Below, one piece after another: positions 8,357 to 16,241 of a DNA stretch of 64,000 nt. Both the position numbers and the translations under genes were made by a program. Each line of letters opens with the position of its first letter. Position 1 is the first letter of the stretch. The stretch comes from Mycolicibacterium vinylchloridicum. GTDB lineage: Bacteria > Actinomycetota > Actinomycetes > Mycobacteriales > Mycobacteriaceae. The notes under the pieces are model-generated. The model made no database searches, was not told the DNA's origin, and saw only the letters and a list, made by a program, of their open reading frames with translations. The DNA lies in NCBI RefSeq assembly GCF_013404075.1, contig NZ_JACBJQ010000004.1, positions 186,001 through 250,000 of the forward strand, read 5' to 3'.

Positions 8357-8815
8357 ATGACCGTAAGCATCGCACCCTCGGCCGCGGCCACGGAGCTGCG
8401 GGAAGCCATGATGGCGCTGGCCCGGCAACTTCGCAGGCACCGCCCCGACAACGGGCTGACACTCAGCCAGCTCGAGCTCCTCGGTGACGTGAGCCGGGCC
8501 GGGGTGACGACACCGGCAGAGATCGCCGCCCGGCTGCATGTGCGGGTCCAGTCGCTGACCGACTCGATCAACGAGCTCGAATCCCGCGGGTTGCTGTCCC
8601 GCCGGCCCGACGAGTCCGACCGCCGCCGGCAACTCGTCGAGCTCACCGGTGACGGGCTGGAGTTACTGCTGCGCGACCGTGCACAACGCGACGCCTGGCT
8701 GTACGAATCCATGCGCGATCACCTCTCCGAACTGGAGGTCAATCTGCTGATGCTGACCGCGCCGGTGCTGCGCAAGCTCGCCGACGCCGACCCCGGGGCA
8801 CAATCGGTCCCGTGA
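8357..8815 (+). CDS. MarR-family transcriptional regulator
   Basis: 152 residues with the MarR winged-helix layout: LTLSQLELLGDVSRAG, then a recognition region (PAEIAARLHVRVQSLTDSINELESRGLL) and the wing RRPDESDRRRQLVELT with the DRR motif. Expected to be a dimeric repressor sensing a small ligand. It is divergent from the AbrB-type membrane protein with two palindromes between them. Its stop overlaps the GTG of pmmB (GTGA), so it is cotranscribed with pmmB. The ligand is unknown. Confidence 0.88.
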   Translation: MTVSIAPSAAATELREAMMALARQLRRHRPDNGLTLSQLELLGDVSRAGVTTPAEIAARLHVRVQSLTDSINELESRGLLSRRPDESDRRRQLVELTGDGLELLLRDRAQRDAWLYESMRDHLSELEVNLLMLTAPVLRKLADADPGAQSVP

Positions 8816-10404
8816 CCCCCGAGGACTGGATCGCCCACGACCCGGATCCGGTCACGGCCGCCGAGCTGGCCGCCCTGGCTCCCGCCGAACTCGCCGCCCG
8901 GTTCGCCCGTCCGCTGACGTTCGGAACCGCCGGACTGCGCGGACCGGTACGCGGCGGACCCGACGCGATGAACGTCGCGGTGGTGCTGCGGGTCAGCTGG
9001 GCGCTGTGCCAGGTGCTGACACGCCGCGGCCTTGCCGGCTCGACCGTCGTAGTGGGCCGCGACGCCCGGCACGGATCGGCGCGGTTCGCGAACGCGGCTG
9101 CCGAAGTATTCGCGGCCCAGGGCTTTTCGGTGATCTCCTGGGAACACCCAGCGCCGACTCCGATCGTCGCGTTCGCCGTCCGGCACGTCGGCGCCGCCGC
9201 CGGGGTGCAGATCACCGCCTCGCACAACCCGCCGGCCGACAACGGCTACAAGGTGTATCTCGAGGGCGGACTGCAGATCATCTCGCCGACCGATCGTGAG
9301 ATCGAGGCCGCCATCGCCGGCGCACCGCCCGCCGACCAGATCCTCCGCCAAGCCGTGTCACCCCTGGACGACACGCTGGTCGACGCGTACGTCGCGCGGA
9401 CGGCGGCGTTACGGCGGACGGCCAACCGAACGCCGCGGGTGGCACTGACGGCCATGCACGGGGTCGGCGGTGCGCTCGCAGTCCGCACGCTGCGCGCAGC
9501 GGGCTTCGACGACGTGCACACGGTGACAAGCCAATTCGCTCCCGATCCGGACTTCCCGACAGTGCCCTTCCCCAATCCGGAGGAACCCGGCGCCACCGAC
9601 GCCCTCTTGGAGCTGGCCGGCCGGGTCGGCGCCGACGTCGCGGTCGCACTGGATCCCGATGCCGACCGGTGCGCCGTCGGCGTCCCGACTTCCGTTGGCT
9701 GGCGGATGCTCTCGGGCGACGAAACAGGTTGGCTGCTGGGCGATTACATCCTGTCGGGGATGCCCCAGGGTCAGGCCGCCGCCAGCGTGGTGGCCAGCAG
9801 TGTCGTCTCTTCTCAGCTACTCGGCAAGATCGCCGCCAATTACGGTGCCCGGCATGTCGAGACCCTGACGGGGTTCAAATGGCTCGCCCGCGCCGACGCC
9901 GAGGTGCCCGGCTGCCGTCTGGCGTACGCCTACGAGGAAGCCATCGGGCACTGCGTCGACCCGGTAGCCGTCCGCGACAAGGACGGCATCAGCGCCGCGA
10001 TAGTCGTCTGTGATCTGGTGGCACACCTTGCTGCGCAGGGAGATTCAATCCCAGGAGCACTCGACCGACTAGCCCTGCGACACGGCGTGCACAGCACTGC
10101 CGCGGTGTCGCGGCGGGTCGCCGGCCCCGCGGAAGCCGCGGCCATGATGGCCCGCCTGCACACCACGCCACCGACCGAGCTGGCGGGCTTTGCGGTGACA
10201 GCCAGCATGCGGGCCGACGCCGTATTCCTCACCGGCGGTGACCGGCAGACGTCGGTGCGGGTGGTGGTGCGGCCCTCCGGTACCGAGCCGAAAGTCAAGT
10301 GTTACACCGAGGTCGGCCAGACTGTCGGAACAGATCTGGTCGGTGCGCGCGAGCGTGCGGCCGCCGTACAGGAACAGCTGCTGGAATCCGTCCGTAACTG
10401 GTAG
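8812..10404 (+). CDS. pmmB: Phosphomannomutase/phosphoglucomutase family protein PmmB
   Basis: 530 residues, alpha-D-phosphohexomutase fold. It shows the substrate-entry TFGTAGLRG near the N-terminus, the active-site serine loop ITASHNPPADNGYKVY, the metal-binding loop DPDADRCAVG, the sugar-binding TGFKWLARAD and EEAIG motifs, and a C-terminal phosphate loop VVVRPSGTEPKVK. It interconverts hexose or pentose 1- and 6(5)-phosphates. Beside deoD, deoA and add it may act on ribose or deoxyribose phosphates as a phosphopentomutase-like enzyme; that is inference. GTG start overlapping the MarR stop; the end abuts the convergent upp with no gap. Confidence 0.9.
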   Translation: MTPEDWIAHDPDPVTAAELAALAPAELAARFARPLTFGTAGLRGPVRGGPDAMNVAVVLRVSWALCQVLTRRGLAGSTVVVGRDARHGSARFANAAAEVFAAQGFSVISWEHPAPTPIVAFAVRHVGAAAGVQITASHNPPADNGYKVYLEGGLQIISPTDREIEAAIAGAPPADQILRQAVSPLDDTLVDAYVARTAALRRTANRTPRVALTAMHGVGGALAVRTLRAAGFDDVHTVTSQFAPDPDFPTVPFPNPEEPGATDALLELAGRVGADVAVALDPDADRCAVGVPTSVGWRMLSGDETGWLLGDYILSGMPQGQAAASVVASSVVSSQLLGKIAANYGARHVETLTGFKWLARADAEVPGCRLAYAYEEAIGHCVDPVAVRDKDGISAAIVVCDLVAHLAAQGDSIPGALDRLALRHGVHSTAAVSRRVAGPAEAAAMMARLHTTPPTELAGFAVTASMRADAVFLTGGDRQTSVRVVVRPSGTEPKVKCYTEVGQTVGTDLVGARERAAAVQEQLLESVRNW

Positions 10405-11028
10405 TCAGCGCGGTCCGAACTGGCGGTCACCCGCGTCACCGAGACCGGGGACGATATAGGCGATCTCGTTGAGGCCGTCGTCGATGGTGGCGGTGAACAG
10501 GCGGGCGTTGGGTGCGACTTGCTCAAGAGCGGCAATACCTTCCGGTGCGCACACCACGCACACCACGGTGATATCGCGCGCGCCACGGTCGTGCAGCAGC
10601 CCGATCGTGTAGACCATCGAGCCGCCGGTGGCCAGCATCGGGTCGAGCACCATGACCGGCTGGTCGCTCAAGTCGTCGGGCAGTGACTCCAGATAGGGCG
10701 TCGGCTGATGAGTGGTCTCGTTGCGAGCCACACCGACGAAACCGACCTGCGCCTCGGGGATCAGCGCGCTCGCCCGGTCGACCATCCCGAGCCCGGCCCG
10801 CAGCACCGGCACCAACAGCGGCGGGGCGGCCAGCCGTGAGCCGGTGGTGCCTGCCATCGGGGTGTGAATGGCGACGTCGTCGCACCGCAAATCACGCGTG
10901 GCCTCGTAGACGAGCATGTGGGTCAGTTCGTGCAGGGCGCAGCGGAAGGCGGCGTTGTCGGTGCGCTCGTCGCGCAGGGTGGTCAGCCGGACCTTGACCA
11001 GCGGGTGGTCGATCACACGCACATCCAT
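10405..11028 (-). CDS. upp: Uracil phosphoribosyltransferase
   Basis: 207 residues. It has a conserved N-terminal region [28 protein letters not shown], the PRPP-binding loop [14 protein letters not shown], and a C-terminal uracil-binding [13 protein letters not shown]. It makes UMP from uracil and PRPP in pyrimidine salvage. The ATG at 11026-11028 is preceded by TACAGT 8 nt away, supporting a leaderless start; the upstream in-frame extension is not conserved family sequence. Convergent with pmmB with no intergenic base. Confidence 0.93.
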   Translation of the reverse strand: MDVRVIDHPLVKVRLTTLRDERTDNAAFRCALHELTHMLVYEATRDLRCDDVAIHTPMAGTTGSRLAAPPLLVPVLRAGLGMVDRASALIPEAQVGFVGVARNETTHQPTPYLESLPDDLSDQPVMVLDPMLATGGSMVYTIGLLHDRGARDITVVCVVCAPEGIAALEQVAPNARLFTATIDDGLNEIAYIVPGLGDAGDRQFGPR

Positions 11029-11036
11029 GCGCAGAG

Positions 11037-11042
11037 ACTGTA
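11037..11042 (-). promoter_or_regulatory. -10 box of a probable leaderless upp promoter
   Basis: TACAGT on the minus strand, 8 nt from the upp ATG. Confidence 0.45.
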
Positions 11043-11050
11043 GTGAGGTT

Positions 11051-11623
11051 TCAGGGTTTGTCGCAGCCGAGCACGGCGGCCTTGACCAGCGCGGTGTACT
11101 GGTAGGCATACTCCTTGGCCCACCGCACAACGGTGAAGTCGTAGGTGCGCGGTACCGGCCGCATCGTGACGGTGCCGCTGAAGCACTGGTGGAAAATGTA
11201 GCGCGCCCGAAACATGTGGTAGTTCCAGGACACCACGATCACATGAGTCCAGTTGTGTTGCTTGGCAAGTCGTGCCAGATACATCGCCTCGCCGCGAGTG
11301 GTGTACGGCGACGCCCGGAAGCAGAGGACGGTGACGGTCGCGGTCCCGGACGCGCAGGCACGAGCGTAGTCCGCGGAATCCACCTCGGAGTCGAAGTACG
11401 AGTCGGACAAAATGACCGTGTCGGCGTAGCCCTGCTCGGCCAAGCTCAGGCCATACTGCAGCCGGCCGTCGTTCTCACCTCCGAGCACGATGATCGCGTC
11501 GGCTTTGGTCAGAGGGTCCACCTGCGGGCGATTGAACAGGACGTACCCGGCCAACCCCAGGACACCACCGGTCCCCACGCATATCGCCGCCACGATCGCG
11601 ACCGCGCGACCCCATGTCCCCAC
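11051..11623 (-). CDS. DUF218/YdcF-family membrane-anchored protein
   Basis: 190 residues: one N-terminal membrane segment (about residues 6-28), then a DUF218 domain with [44 protein letters not shown] and [15 protein letters not shown]. This layout matches SanA/ElyC/YdcF proteins, some of which affect cell-envelope integrity; no enzymatic activity is firmly known. It starts at a GTG at 11621-11623 with no clear ribosome site. In M. tuberculosis the secreted phosphatase gene sapM occupies the place between upp and Rv3311; here this unrelated gene takes it. Confidence 0.78.
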   Translation of the reverse strand: MGTWGRAVAIVAAICVGTGGVLGLAGYVLFNRPQVDPLTKADAIIVLGGENDGRLQYGLSLAEQGYADTVILSDSYFDSEVDSADYARACASGTATVTVLCFRASPYTTRGEAMYLARLAKQHNWTHVIVVSWNYHMFRARYIFHQCFSGTVTMRPVPRTYDFTVVRWAKEYAYQYTALVKAAVLGCDKP

Positions 11624-11654
11624 GGGGGGCAGGCTACCGGCCAGCGAGCGTCGT

Positions 11655-11660
11655 TAGGCT
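11655..11660 (+). promoter_or_regulatory. -10 box of a probable leaderless promoter for the 11668 gene
   Basis: TAGGCT followed by 7 nt and the ATG at 11668. Confidence 0.5.
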
Positions 11661-11667
11661 GTGCGGC

Positions 11668-12927
11668 ATGGCTGCTGAGCTCGTTCCGGTCCGCATCGGC
11701 GTGACCGCAGGTGACCTGTACACGTTGTGGGCGCCCCGCTGGCGCGACGGCGGCGACGAGTGGGAGGCGTTCCTCGGCAAGGACGAGGACCTGTTCGCCT
11801 TCGAATCGGTGGCGGACCTGGCCGCGTTCGTGCGTACCGATACCGACAACGACCTGGCTGATCATCCGGCATGGCAGGACCTGACCAAGGCCAACGCCCA
11901 CAAGCTGGAGCCCAAGGCAGACCGCGAGGTCGACTTGATCTCCGTCGAGGAGCTGCTGTCGGACAAGCCCACCGAAGAGTCGGTGACCGCGCTGGCCAAC
12001 ACCATGGCCATCGTCTCCTCGATCGGTTCGGTGTGCGAGTTGCCCGCAGTGACGCGCTTCTTCAACGGCAATCCCAACCTGGGCCTGCTCTCCGGCGGCT
12101 TCGAACAGTTCAGTGGCAAGGCGGGCCTCAAGCGCTGGAGCGTCGTCGGCGAGATCGTCGGCCGCGGGTGGGACGGCGTGCTGTCCGCGATCGACGAGGT
12201 CATCTCCATCCCCGAGGTCGACGGGCGGGCCGCCAAGACGGCGGCAGACGAGCTCGAGCAGCCGTACGAGGAACCCGAAGAGCCCGAAGAGACGGCCGAC
12301 TCCGAAGGCGACGACGAGGACCGCCCCGAGGAGGCGCCCGCCGACCCGGCGCCGCAGGACCGCGTGGTGCTCGGCAGCGACGCCGACTTCTGGACCGAGG
12401 TCGGCATCGACCCGGTGCGCATCACGCTCGGATCGGGCACGGTGTACACGCTGCGCTGCTACTTCGACGATCGCCCGATCTTCCTGGGCCGCAACGGCAG
12501 GATCAGCGTGTTCGGGTCGGAGCGCTCGCTGGCCCGCTCACTGGCCGACCAGCGCGACCATGATCTGGCCGATCTGAGCACATACGACGACATTCACACC
12601 GCGGCCACTGACGGCTCGCTGCGGGTCGACGTCACCGAGGAAAACATCTACATGCTCACCGGTCTGTCCGATGACATCTCCGACGGGCCCGACGCGATCG
12701 ACCGCGACCAGCTGGAGCTGGCCATCGAGTTCGTCCGGGACGTCGGCGAGTACTCCGAGGAGGACGTGGTAGACAAGCTTTTGGCGCAGGATCGGGCGCT
12801 GGGCAAGCTGGTCGATCACGTGCTCGATCCCGAGGAGCACTCCCGTCCCGCCGGGCCCTACGCGGCCGCGGTGAAGGAGTGGGAAGAGATCGAGCGCTTC
12901 GTGGAGTCGCGGCTACGCCGCGAGTGA
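11668..12927 (+). CDS. Rv3311-like conserved protein with an internal duplication
   Basis: 419 residues, soluble, strongly acidic. Position and length match Rv3311, whose function is unknown (some annotations say primosomal protein, which nothing here supports). The two halves look related. The start (VPVRIGVTAGDLYTLWAP, then FESVADLAAFV, NDLADHPAW) is echoed after residue 250 (DPVRITLGSGTVYTLRCYF, then GSERSLARSLADQRDHDLADLSTY). A Glu/Asp/Pro-rich linker of about 45 residues joins them. The ATG at 11668 follows a TAGGCT box at leaderless spacing. No catalytic motif is recognised. Confidence 0.8.
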   Translation: MAAELVPVRIGVTAGDLYTLWAPRWRDGGDEWEAFLGKDEDLFAFESVADLAAFVRTDTDNDLADHPAWQDLTKANAHKLEPKADREVDLISVEELLSDKPTEESVTALANTMAIVSSIGSVCELPAVTRFFNGNPNLGLLSGGFEQFSGKAGLKRWSVVGEIVGRGWDGVLSAIDEVISIPEVDGRAAKTAADELEQPYEEPEEPEETADSEGDDEDRPEEAPADPAPQDRVVLGSDADFWTEVGIDPVRITLGSGTVYTLRCYFDDRPIFLGRNGRISVFGSERSLARSLADQRDHDLADLSTYDDIHTAATDGSLRVDVTEENIYMLTGLSDDISDGPDAIDRDQLELAIEFVRDVGEYSEEDVVDKLLAQDRALGKLVDHVLDPEEHSRPAGPYAAAVKEWEEIERFVESRLRRE

Positions 12928-12931
12928 CGTC

Positions 12932-14416
12932 TTAGGAGCTCGCGCCGGCGCTGGCCTTCGCCCGCTTGGAGCCGCCGACGCCGTTGTTGTGCTTCGACGT
13001 CGCGGACGTCGACGACTTCGACGAGTCACTGGTGCTTTTGGTGTCGTTCTTCGCGGTGGCGGCCGCCGCAGCGGTCTTCGTCGCGGTGGTCGTCGGCGTC
13101 GCGAGAGACACATGCGGCTTGAAGCCACCGGTCGACTTCTTCACCGTCGACGTGGTCTCGGTCGACGCCGTGTCAGTCGACGGCGTCTTGGCCGCGGCCG
13201 TGGTGTCCGTCGCCGCCGCCGTGCTCGTCGAGTCGGTGGTGTCGGACTCGGTGTAGGTGACGTCGGGACCGCCGACCCCGTAGGGCCCGGGGCGCGTCGT
13301 CCGGAACGGGCGGACGCCGAACAGGTCCTGGATGCCGTTGTCCAGGCCGGTCGGAATCGAGATGGCCAGGTTGGTGGCGAACGTGGCCGGGTTGGGGAAG
13401 TACAGGACGTTCCACGACGTCGGAACGCCCGGGCTGGTCGTGCGGTCGTAGGCCGATTCGACGATCACCCGCAACGGGGCGTCCAGGGTATCGGCCAGCG
13501 CATGGCCGAGCGGCCCGAGGTTGTTCAGCGGCATCAGCAGCGGCAGCACCGGCGTCGAGATCAAGTAGTAGTGCGTGTCGCCGTACTGGCCCTGATCGAT
13601 GACGCCGGGATCGGTGAGCGTGGTGTCGTCGTACGTGCCGCCGAGATGCAGGTAGTCGACGCCCATCATCGCGTTCATCACGGCCAGCAGGTTCAGCGGA
13701 TTCACCGGGAAGTCCGACCAGCCGTCGTACTGCGCGGCGATGTCGACGGTGTCGTACTGCGTGTCGGTCGGGGTGGATCCGTTGAACGTCGACCCGCCGA
13801 AGGGCAGACCCAATGGGATGGTGACGCCTTCGGGCCCGCGGGCGAGGAATCCGCCGTTGGGGCGATTGCCGTTGGCGATCAGCACGAAGCTGACGTCCGG
13901 GCCCTCTCCCGGTGCGTATTCGGCTGCCAATGCCCGCTTTTCGAGTGTGGCGACCGTCGAGCTCTGGGAGAAGCCGTAGACGACGAAGGTGTCGCCGGGA
14001 GTCGGTGCGACCGATCCCACCTGATCGTTGTAACTGCACGAGGTGGCCTTGATGCAGTTGTCCAGGTTCTGCCGGCCCAGCGCGACAGACTGATCGAAGG
14101 TCAGCGTGCCGTTGTTCGGCGCGGACTGTTCGGGGGTGATCACGGCAACCGTGTTGTAGGGACCCGACGGGACGCCGGTACCCAGGGTCGACGCGGGGTC
14201 GACGTAATTGCCGACCGCACTGGCCAGGTAGCTCTGGACGAACTCGTCGGTGTCCTCGGCAGGAGACAGCGAATGACCCGTGCCGCCCATCACGAGCACC
14301 GTTGTGCCGGCGAGTAGAAGCTTGAGCGCAGCCGAGGTGGTCGTCAGTAGGACGAAGGACAGGAACGCCGCCAGTCCGGCGATCGCCACTGCCGTGCTGC
14401 GAGCTGCCAGGCGCAT
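12932..14416 (-). CDS. PE-PPE-domain alpha/beta hydrolase with a Ser/Thr/Ala-rich tail
   Basis: 494 residues. An N-terminal hydrophobic segment (about residues 9-36) looks like a signal or anchor. The middle is a PE-PPE domain (PF08237 type) with TTVLVMGGTGHSL, SPNNGTLTFDQSV-type sequence and the serine-nucleophile motif GFSQSS at 148-153 (Ser150). From about residue 385 a 110-residue low-complexity tail follows, rich in T, S, A and K. The domain is characteristic of mycobacteria and carries a serine esterase/lipase fold, here without the PE or PPE N-terminal module. The stop lies 4 bp beyond the convergent Rv3311-like stop. Substrate unknown. Confidence 0.82.
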   Translation of the reverse strand: MRLAARSTAVAIAGLAAFLSFVLLTTTSAALKLLLAGTTVLVMGGTGHSLSPAEDTDEFVQSYLASAVGNYVDPASTLGTGVPSGPYNTVAVITPEQSAPNNGTLTFDQSVALGRQNLDNCIKATSCSYNDQVGSVAPTPGDTFVVYGFSQSSTVATLEKRALAAEYAPGEGPDVSFVLIANGNRPNGGFLARGPEGVTIPLGLPFGGSTFNGSTPTDTQYDTVDIAAQYDGWSDFPVNPLNLLAVMNAMMGVDYLHLGGTYDDTTLTDPGVIDQGQYGDTHYYLISTPVLPLLMPLNNLGPLGHALADTLDAPLRVIVESAYDRTTSPGVPTSWNVLYFPNPATFATNLAISIPTGLDNGIQDLFGVRPFRTTRPGPYGVGGPDVTYTESDTTDSTSTAAATDTTAAAKTPSTDTASTETTSTVKKSTGGFKPHVSLATPTTTATKTAAAAATAKNDTKSTSDSSKSSTSATSKHNNGVGGSKRAKASAGASS

Positions 14417-14724
14417 ATCGGGCCACTCCCCTTATCCCGCCAACACCGAGCACGACGAACCGGCGCACCCGCCCCCGACTAGGCCTGAAATACTGTATCA
14501 GCAAAGCCCGGACTGAGAGCCCCGCCGAAAGATGGCGTGCGACCGCTGCGATACGGCCCCGGCCCGCTACCACGTGATTGCCGCATCGCCGCAGCTTGCA
14601 GCTCGGGACGACGGGGTCGCCGGCAAACCCGCGGCACCATCGCCCGGCGCGGGTCGACTGGACTTTGTCGGCTGGAGCCTCGCGCCCGCAAACCGAAGCC
14701 GCCGGGGTGCTAACCTTCTAACCC
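14417..14724. other. 308-bp divergent intergenic region
   Basis: It lies between the PE-PPE hydrolase and the methyltransferase of the three-gene cassette. I see no conserved small frame or strong hairpin. Near its right end TAACCT (14711-14716) sits 8 nt before the GTG at 14725 and could be a leaderless -10 box. Confidence 0.5.
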
Positions 14725-15324
14725 GTGAGCCGAGTCCATATCCCGAAGTTGGGGATAATCGCCGCACTACGCCGCAAGACGGACACCAAGCGCTGGGCCG
14801 ATACCCGGAATCTGTACTCGGAGTGGGAGCCGCGCACGCAGCGGGCCGCCGAGCTGATTCCGGCAGGCAGCCGGGTGATCGAGTTCGGTGCGGGCACCCG
14901 AACCCTGGAGAAGCACCTCGACCCGTCGTGTACCTACACCCCGTCCGATCTCGTCGACCGCGGTCCGGGCACGATTGTCTGCGATCTCAACGAGCCCCCG
15001 CTGCCCAACCTGGGCAAGGACACCTATGACGTCGCGGTGATCATGGGAGTCCTGGAATACCTTCGCGACGTGCCGGGGGTGCTCGACTGGCTGTCGGCAT
15101 ACGTCCCGCGCTGCGTCATCTCTTACGGCTGCCCGGACACCAACGATCAGTTCCGGCGCACCAAGCTCGGGGCCGTCGATCGGATCAGCCGGGGCTGGCT
15201 GAACAACTACCTCGAGGAAGAAATTCGGACGCTCTTCCGGGATCGGGGCTACGAAAGCCTGCACGAAGAGAACTGGGCAAACGTCGACGGGTATCAGCAC
15301 CGGCTGTTCGTCTTCGCCAAGTGA
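14725..15324 (+). CDS. Class I SAM-dependent methyltransferase (first gene of a three-gene cassette)
   Basis: 199 residues. Motif I of the Rossmann-like methyltransferase fold is visible as VIEFGAGTRTLE (residues 51-62), motif II as YTPSDLVDRG (71-80) with the acidic residue at 75, and the post-I/motif IV region as YDVAVIMGVLEYL (101-113). It probably methylates a small molecule or lipid; the substrate is unknown. The GTG at 14725 follows a TAACCT box 8 nt upstream. A predicted 2-oxoglutarate dioxygenase follows 68 bp downstream and then an oxidoreductase, so the three may work on one metabolite. Confidence 0.8.
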   Translation: MSRVHIPKLGIIAALRRKTDTKRWADTRNLYSEWEPRTQRAAELIPAGSRVIEFGAGTRTLEKHLDPSCTYTPSDLVDRGPGTIVCDLNEPPLPNLGKDTYDVAVIMGVLEYLRDVPGVLDWLSAYVPRCVISYGCPDTNDQFRRTKLGAVDRISRGWLNNYLEEEIRTLFRDRGYESLHEENWANVDGYQHRLFVFAK

Positions 15325-15381
15325 TCGCGGGACTTCCGGCCCTCGCAGCCAGCGCCGATAGCCTGTAGCGTGGGATCGCTT

Positions 15382-15387
15382 AGGAGG
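15382..15387 (+). promoter_or_regulatory. Strong Shine-Dalgarno site deciding the 15393/15396 start
   Basis: AGGAGG lies 5 nt before the GTG at 15393 and 8 nt before a second in-frame GTG at 15396. The spacing slightly favours 15396. This is one of the few canonical ribosome sites among the non-coupled genes here. Confidence 0.6.
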
Positions 15388-15392
15388 TATTA

Positions 15393-16241
15393 GTGGTGAC
15401 ATCGACACTGACCCTGACAGATCTGCTGGCAAACCAGGGCATCGCCGATTTGACCGGGCTCTGGCCGGTCGACATGGTCGAAGACTGGAATCGTCGACTC
15501 GATCCCATCTTCGCTGGGACCGACGGTGAGCGACGGTCGTACGCGAGTGCCGACGCGCTGGCCGAGACCGGCATCTTCGCCGAACTGTTCAGTGCGCCCG
15601 TCCGTCAGGTCATCGCCGGCATTCACCCCTCTGCGCTGCTGTACCACTGCCACAGCTACGAGATCGCCGCCAATCAGGGCCGGCCGCACATTCACCGCGA
15701 CAAGCCGCTGGGCTGGCATCGCGACACCGAGACGATCGGCGCCTACACCGTCGATTTCCCGTCGTTCATCAGCATCTTCATCCTGCTGTCGCCGGTCGGC
15801 GAGGGCGATGGCGCCTTCGAGTTCTACCCACACCGCCCCAACAAGGGAATGCGCCCCGGCGGCGACGCGGTTCAACTGGTCGGCCCGGTCGGCACGGCCG
15901 CGATGTGGAATCGCTCCTACTTCCACCGCGCGTCACCGAACCGCGGTGCGCTGCGCCGCCGCGTCCTGAAGGTGTCGTTCCAGCCGGCCGGCCTGCCCAA
16001 CGACCGCATCGGGCTGCAGGAGTTCACCGACGCCAAGGCACACCTGACCGATCCGGCCCTGCTTGCCCTCATCGACGAAAGCCGGGTGGGCACCACCACC
16101 CCACTGCACGATCGGGGTGAGATTCCGGCCGGCACTCCGCTGCCGCCGACGACGCGCAACGAGCTGTCGCGGGCGCAGGCGACCTACATCCGCGCCCAGA
16201 CCGTCGGTTTCCGGGTGCTGGCCGCCGCGGGCGTTGTGTGA
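15393..16241 (+). CDS. Phytanoyl-CoA dioxygenase-like 2-oxoglutarate/Fe(II) oxygenase
   Basis: 282 residues. The double-stranded beta-helix signature is present: W-H-R-D at 108-111 (iron ligands His109 and Asp111), a distal histidine at 178 in SYFHRASPN, and arginines at 188-190 (RRRVLKV) in the place that binds 2-oxoglutarate. This matches the PhyH family, which hydroxylates small molecules, acyl-CoAs or modified amino acids and sugars. A nearby HIHRD (99-103) is a less likely metal site. The stop overlaps the start of the next gene (GTGA), implying coupled translation. Substrate unknown. Confidence 0.75.
   Translation: MVTSTLTLTDLLANQGIADLTGLWPVDMVEDWNRRLDPIFAGTDGERRSYASADALAETGIFAELFSAPVRQVIAGIHPSALLYHCHSYEIAANQGRPHIHRDKPLGWHRDTETIGAYTVDFPSFISIFILLSPVGEGDGAFEFYPHRPNKGMRPGGDAVQLVGPVGTAAMWNRSYFHRASPNRGALRRRVLKVSFQPAGLPNDRIGLQEFTDAKAHLTDPALLALIDESRVGTTTPLHDRGEIPAGTPLPPTTRNELSRAQATYIRAQTVGFRVLAAAGVV

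Noticed and set aside
12966-13256. A small valine-rich membrane protein on the plus strand
   Set aside because: It is the complement of the Thr/Ala/Ser-rich tail of the PE-PPE hydrolase, which produces a Val/Ala/Asp-rich artefact.
14417-14724. A small gene in the 308-bp gap before the methyltransferase
   Set aside because: Open stretches there are continuations of out-of-frame reading through the downstream gene and have no ribosome site or recognisable sequence.
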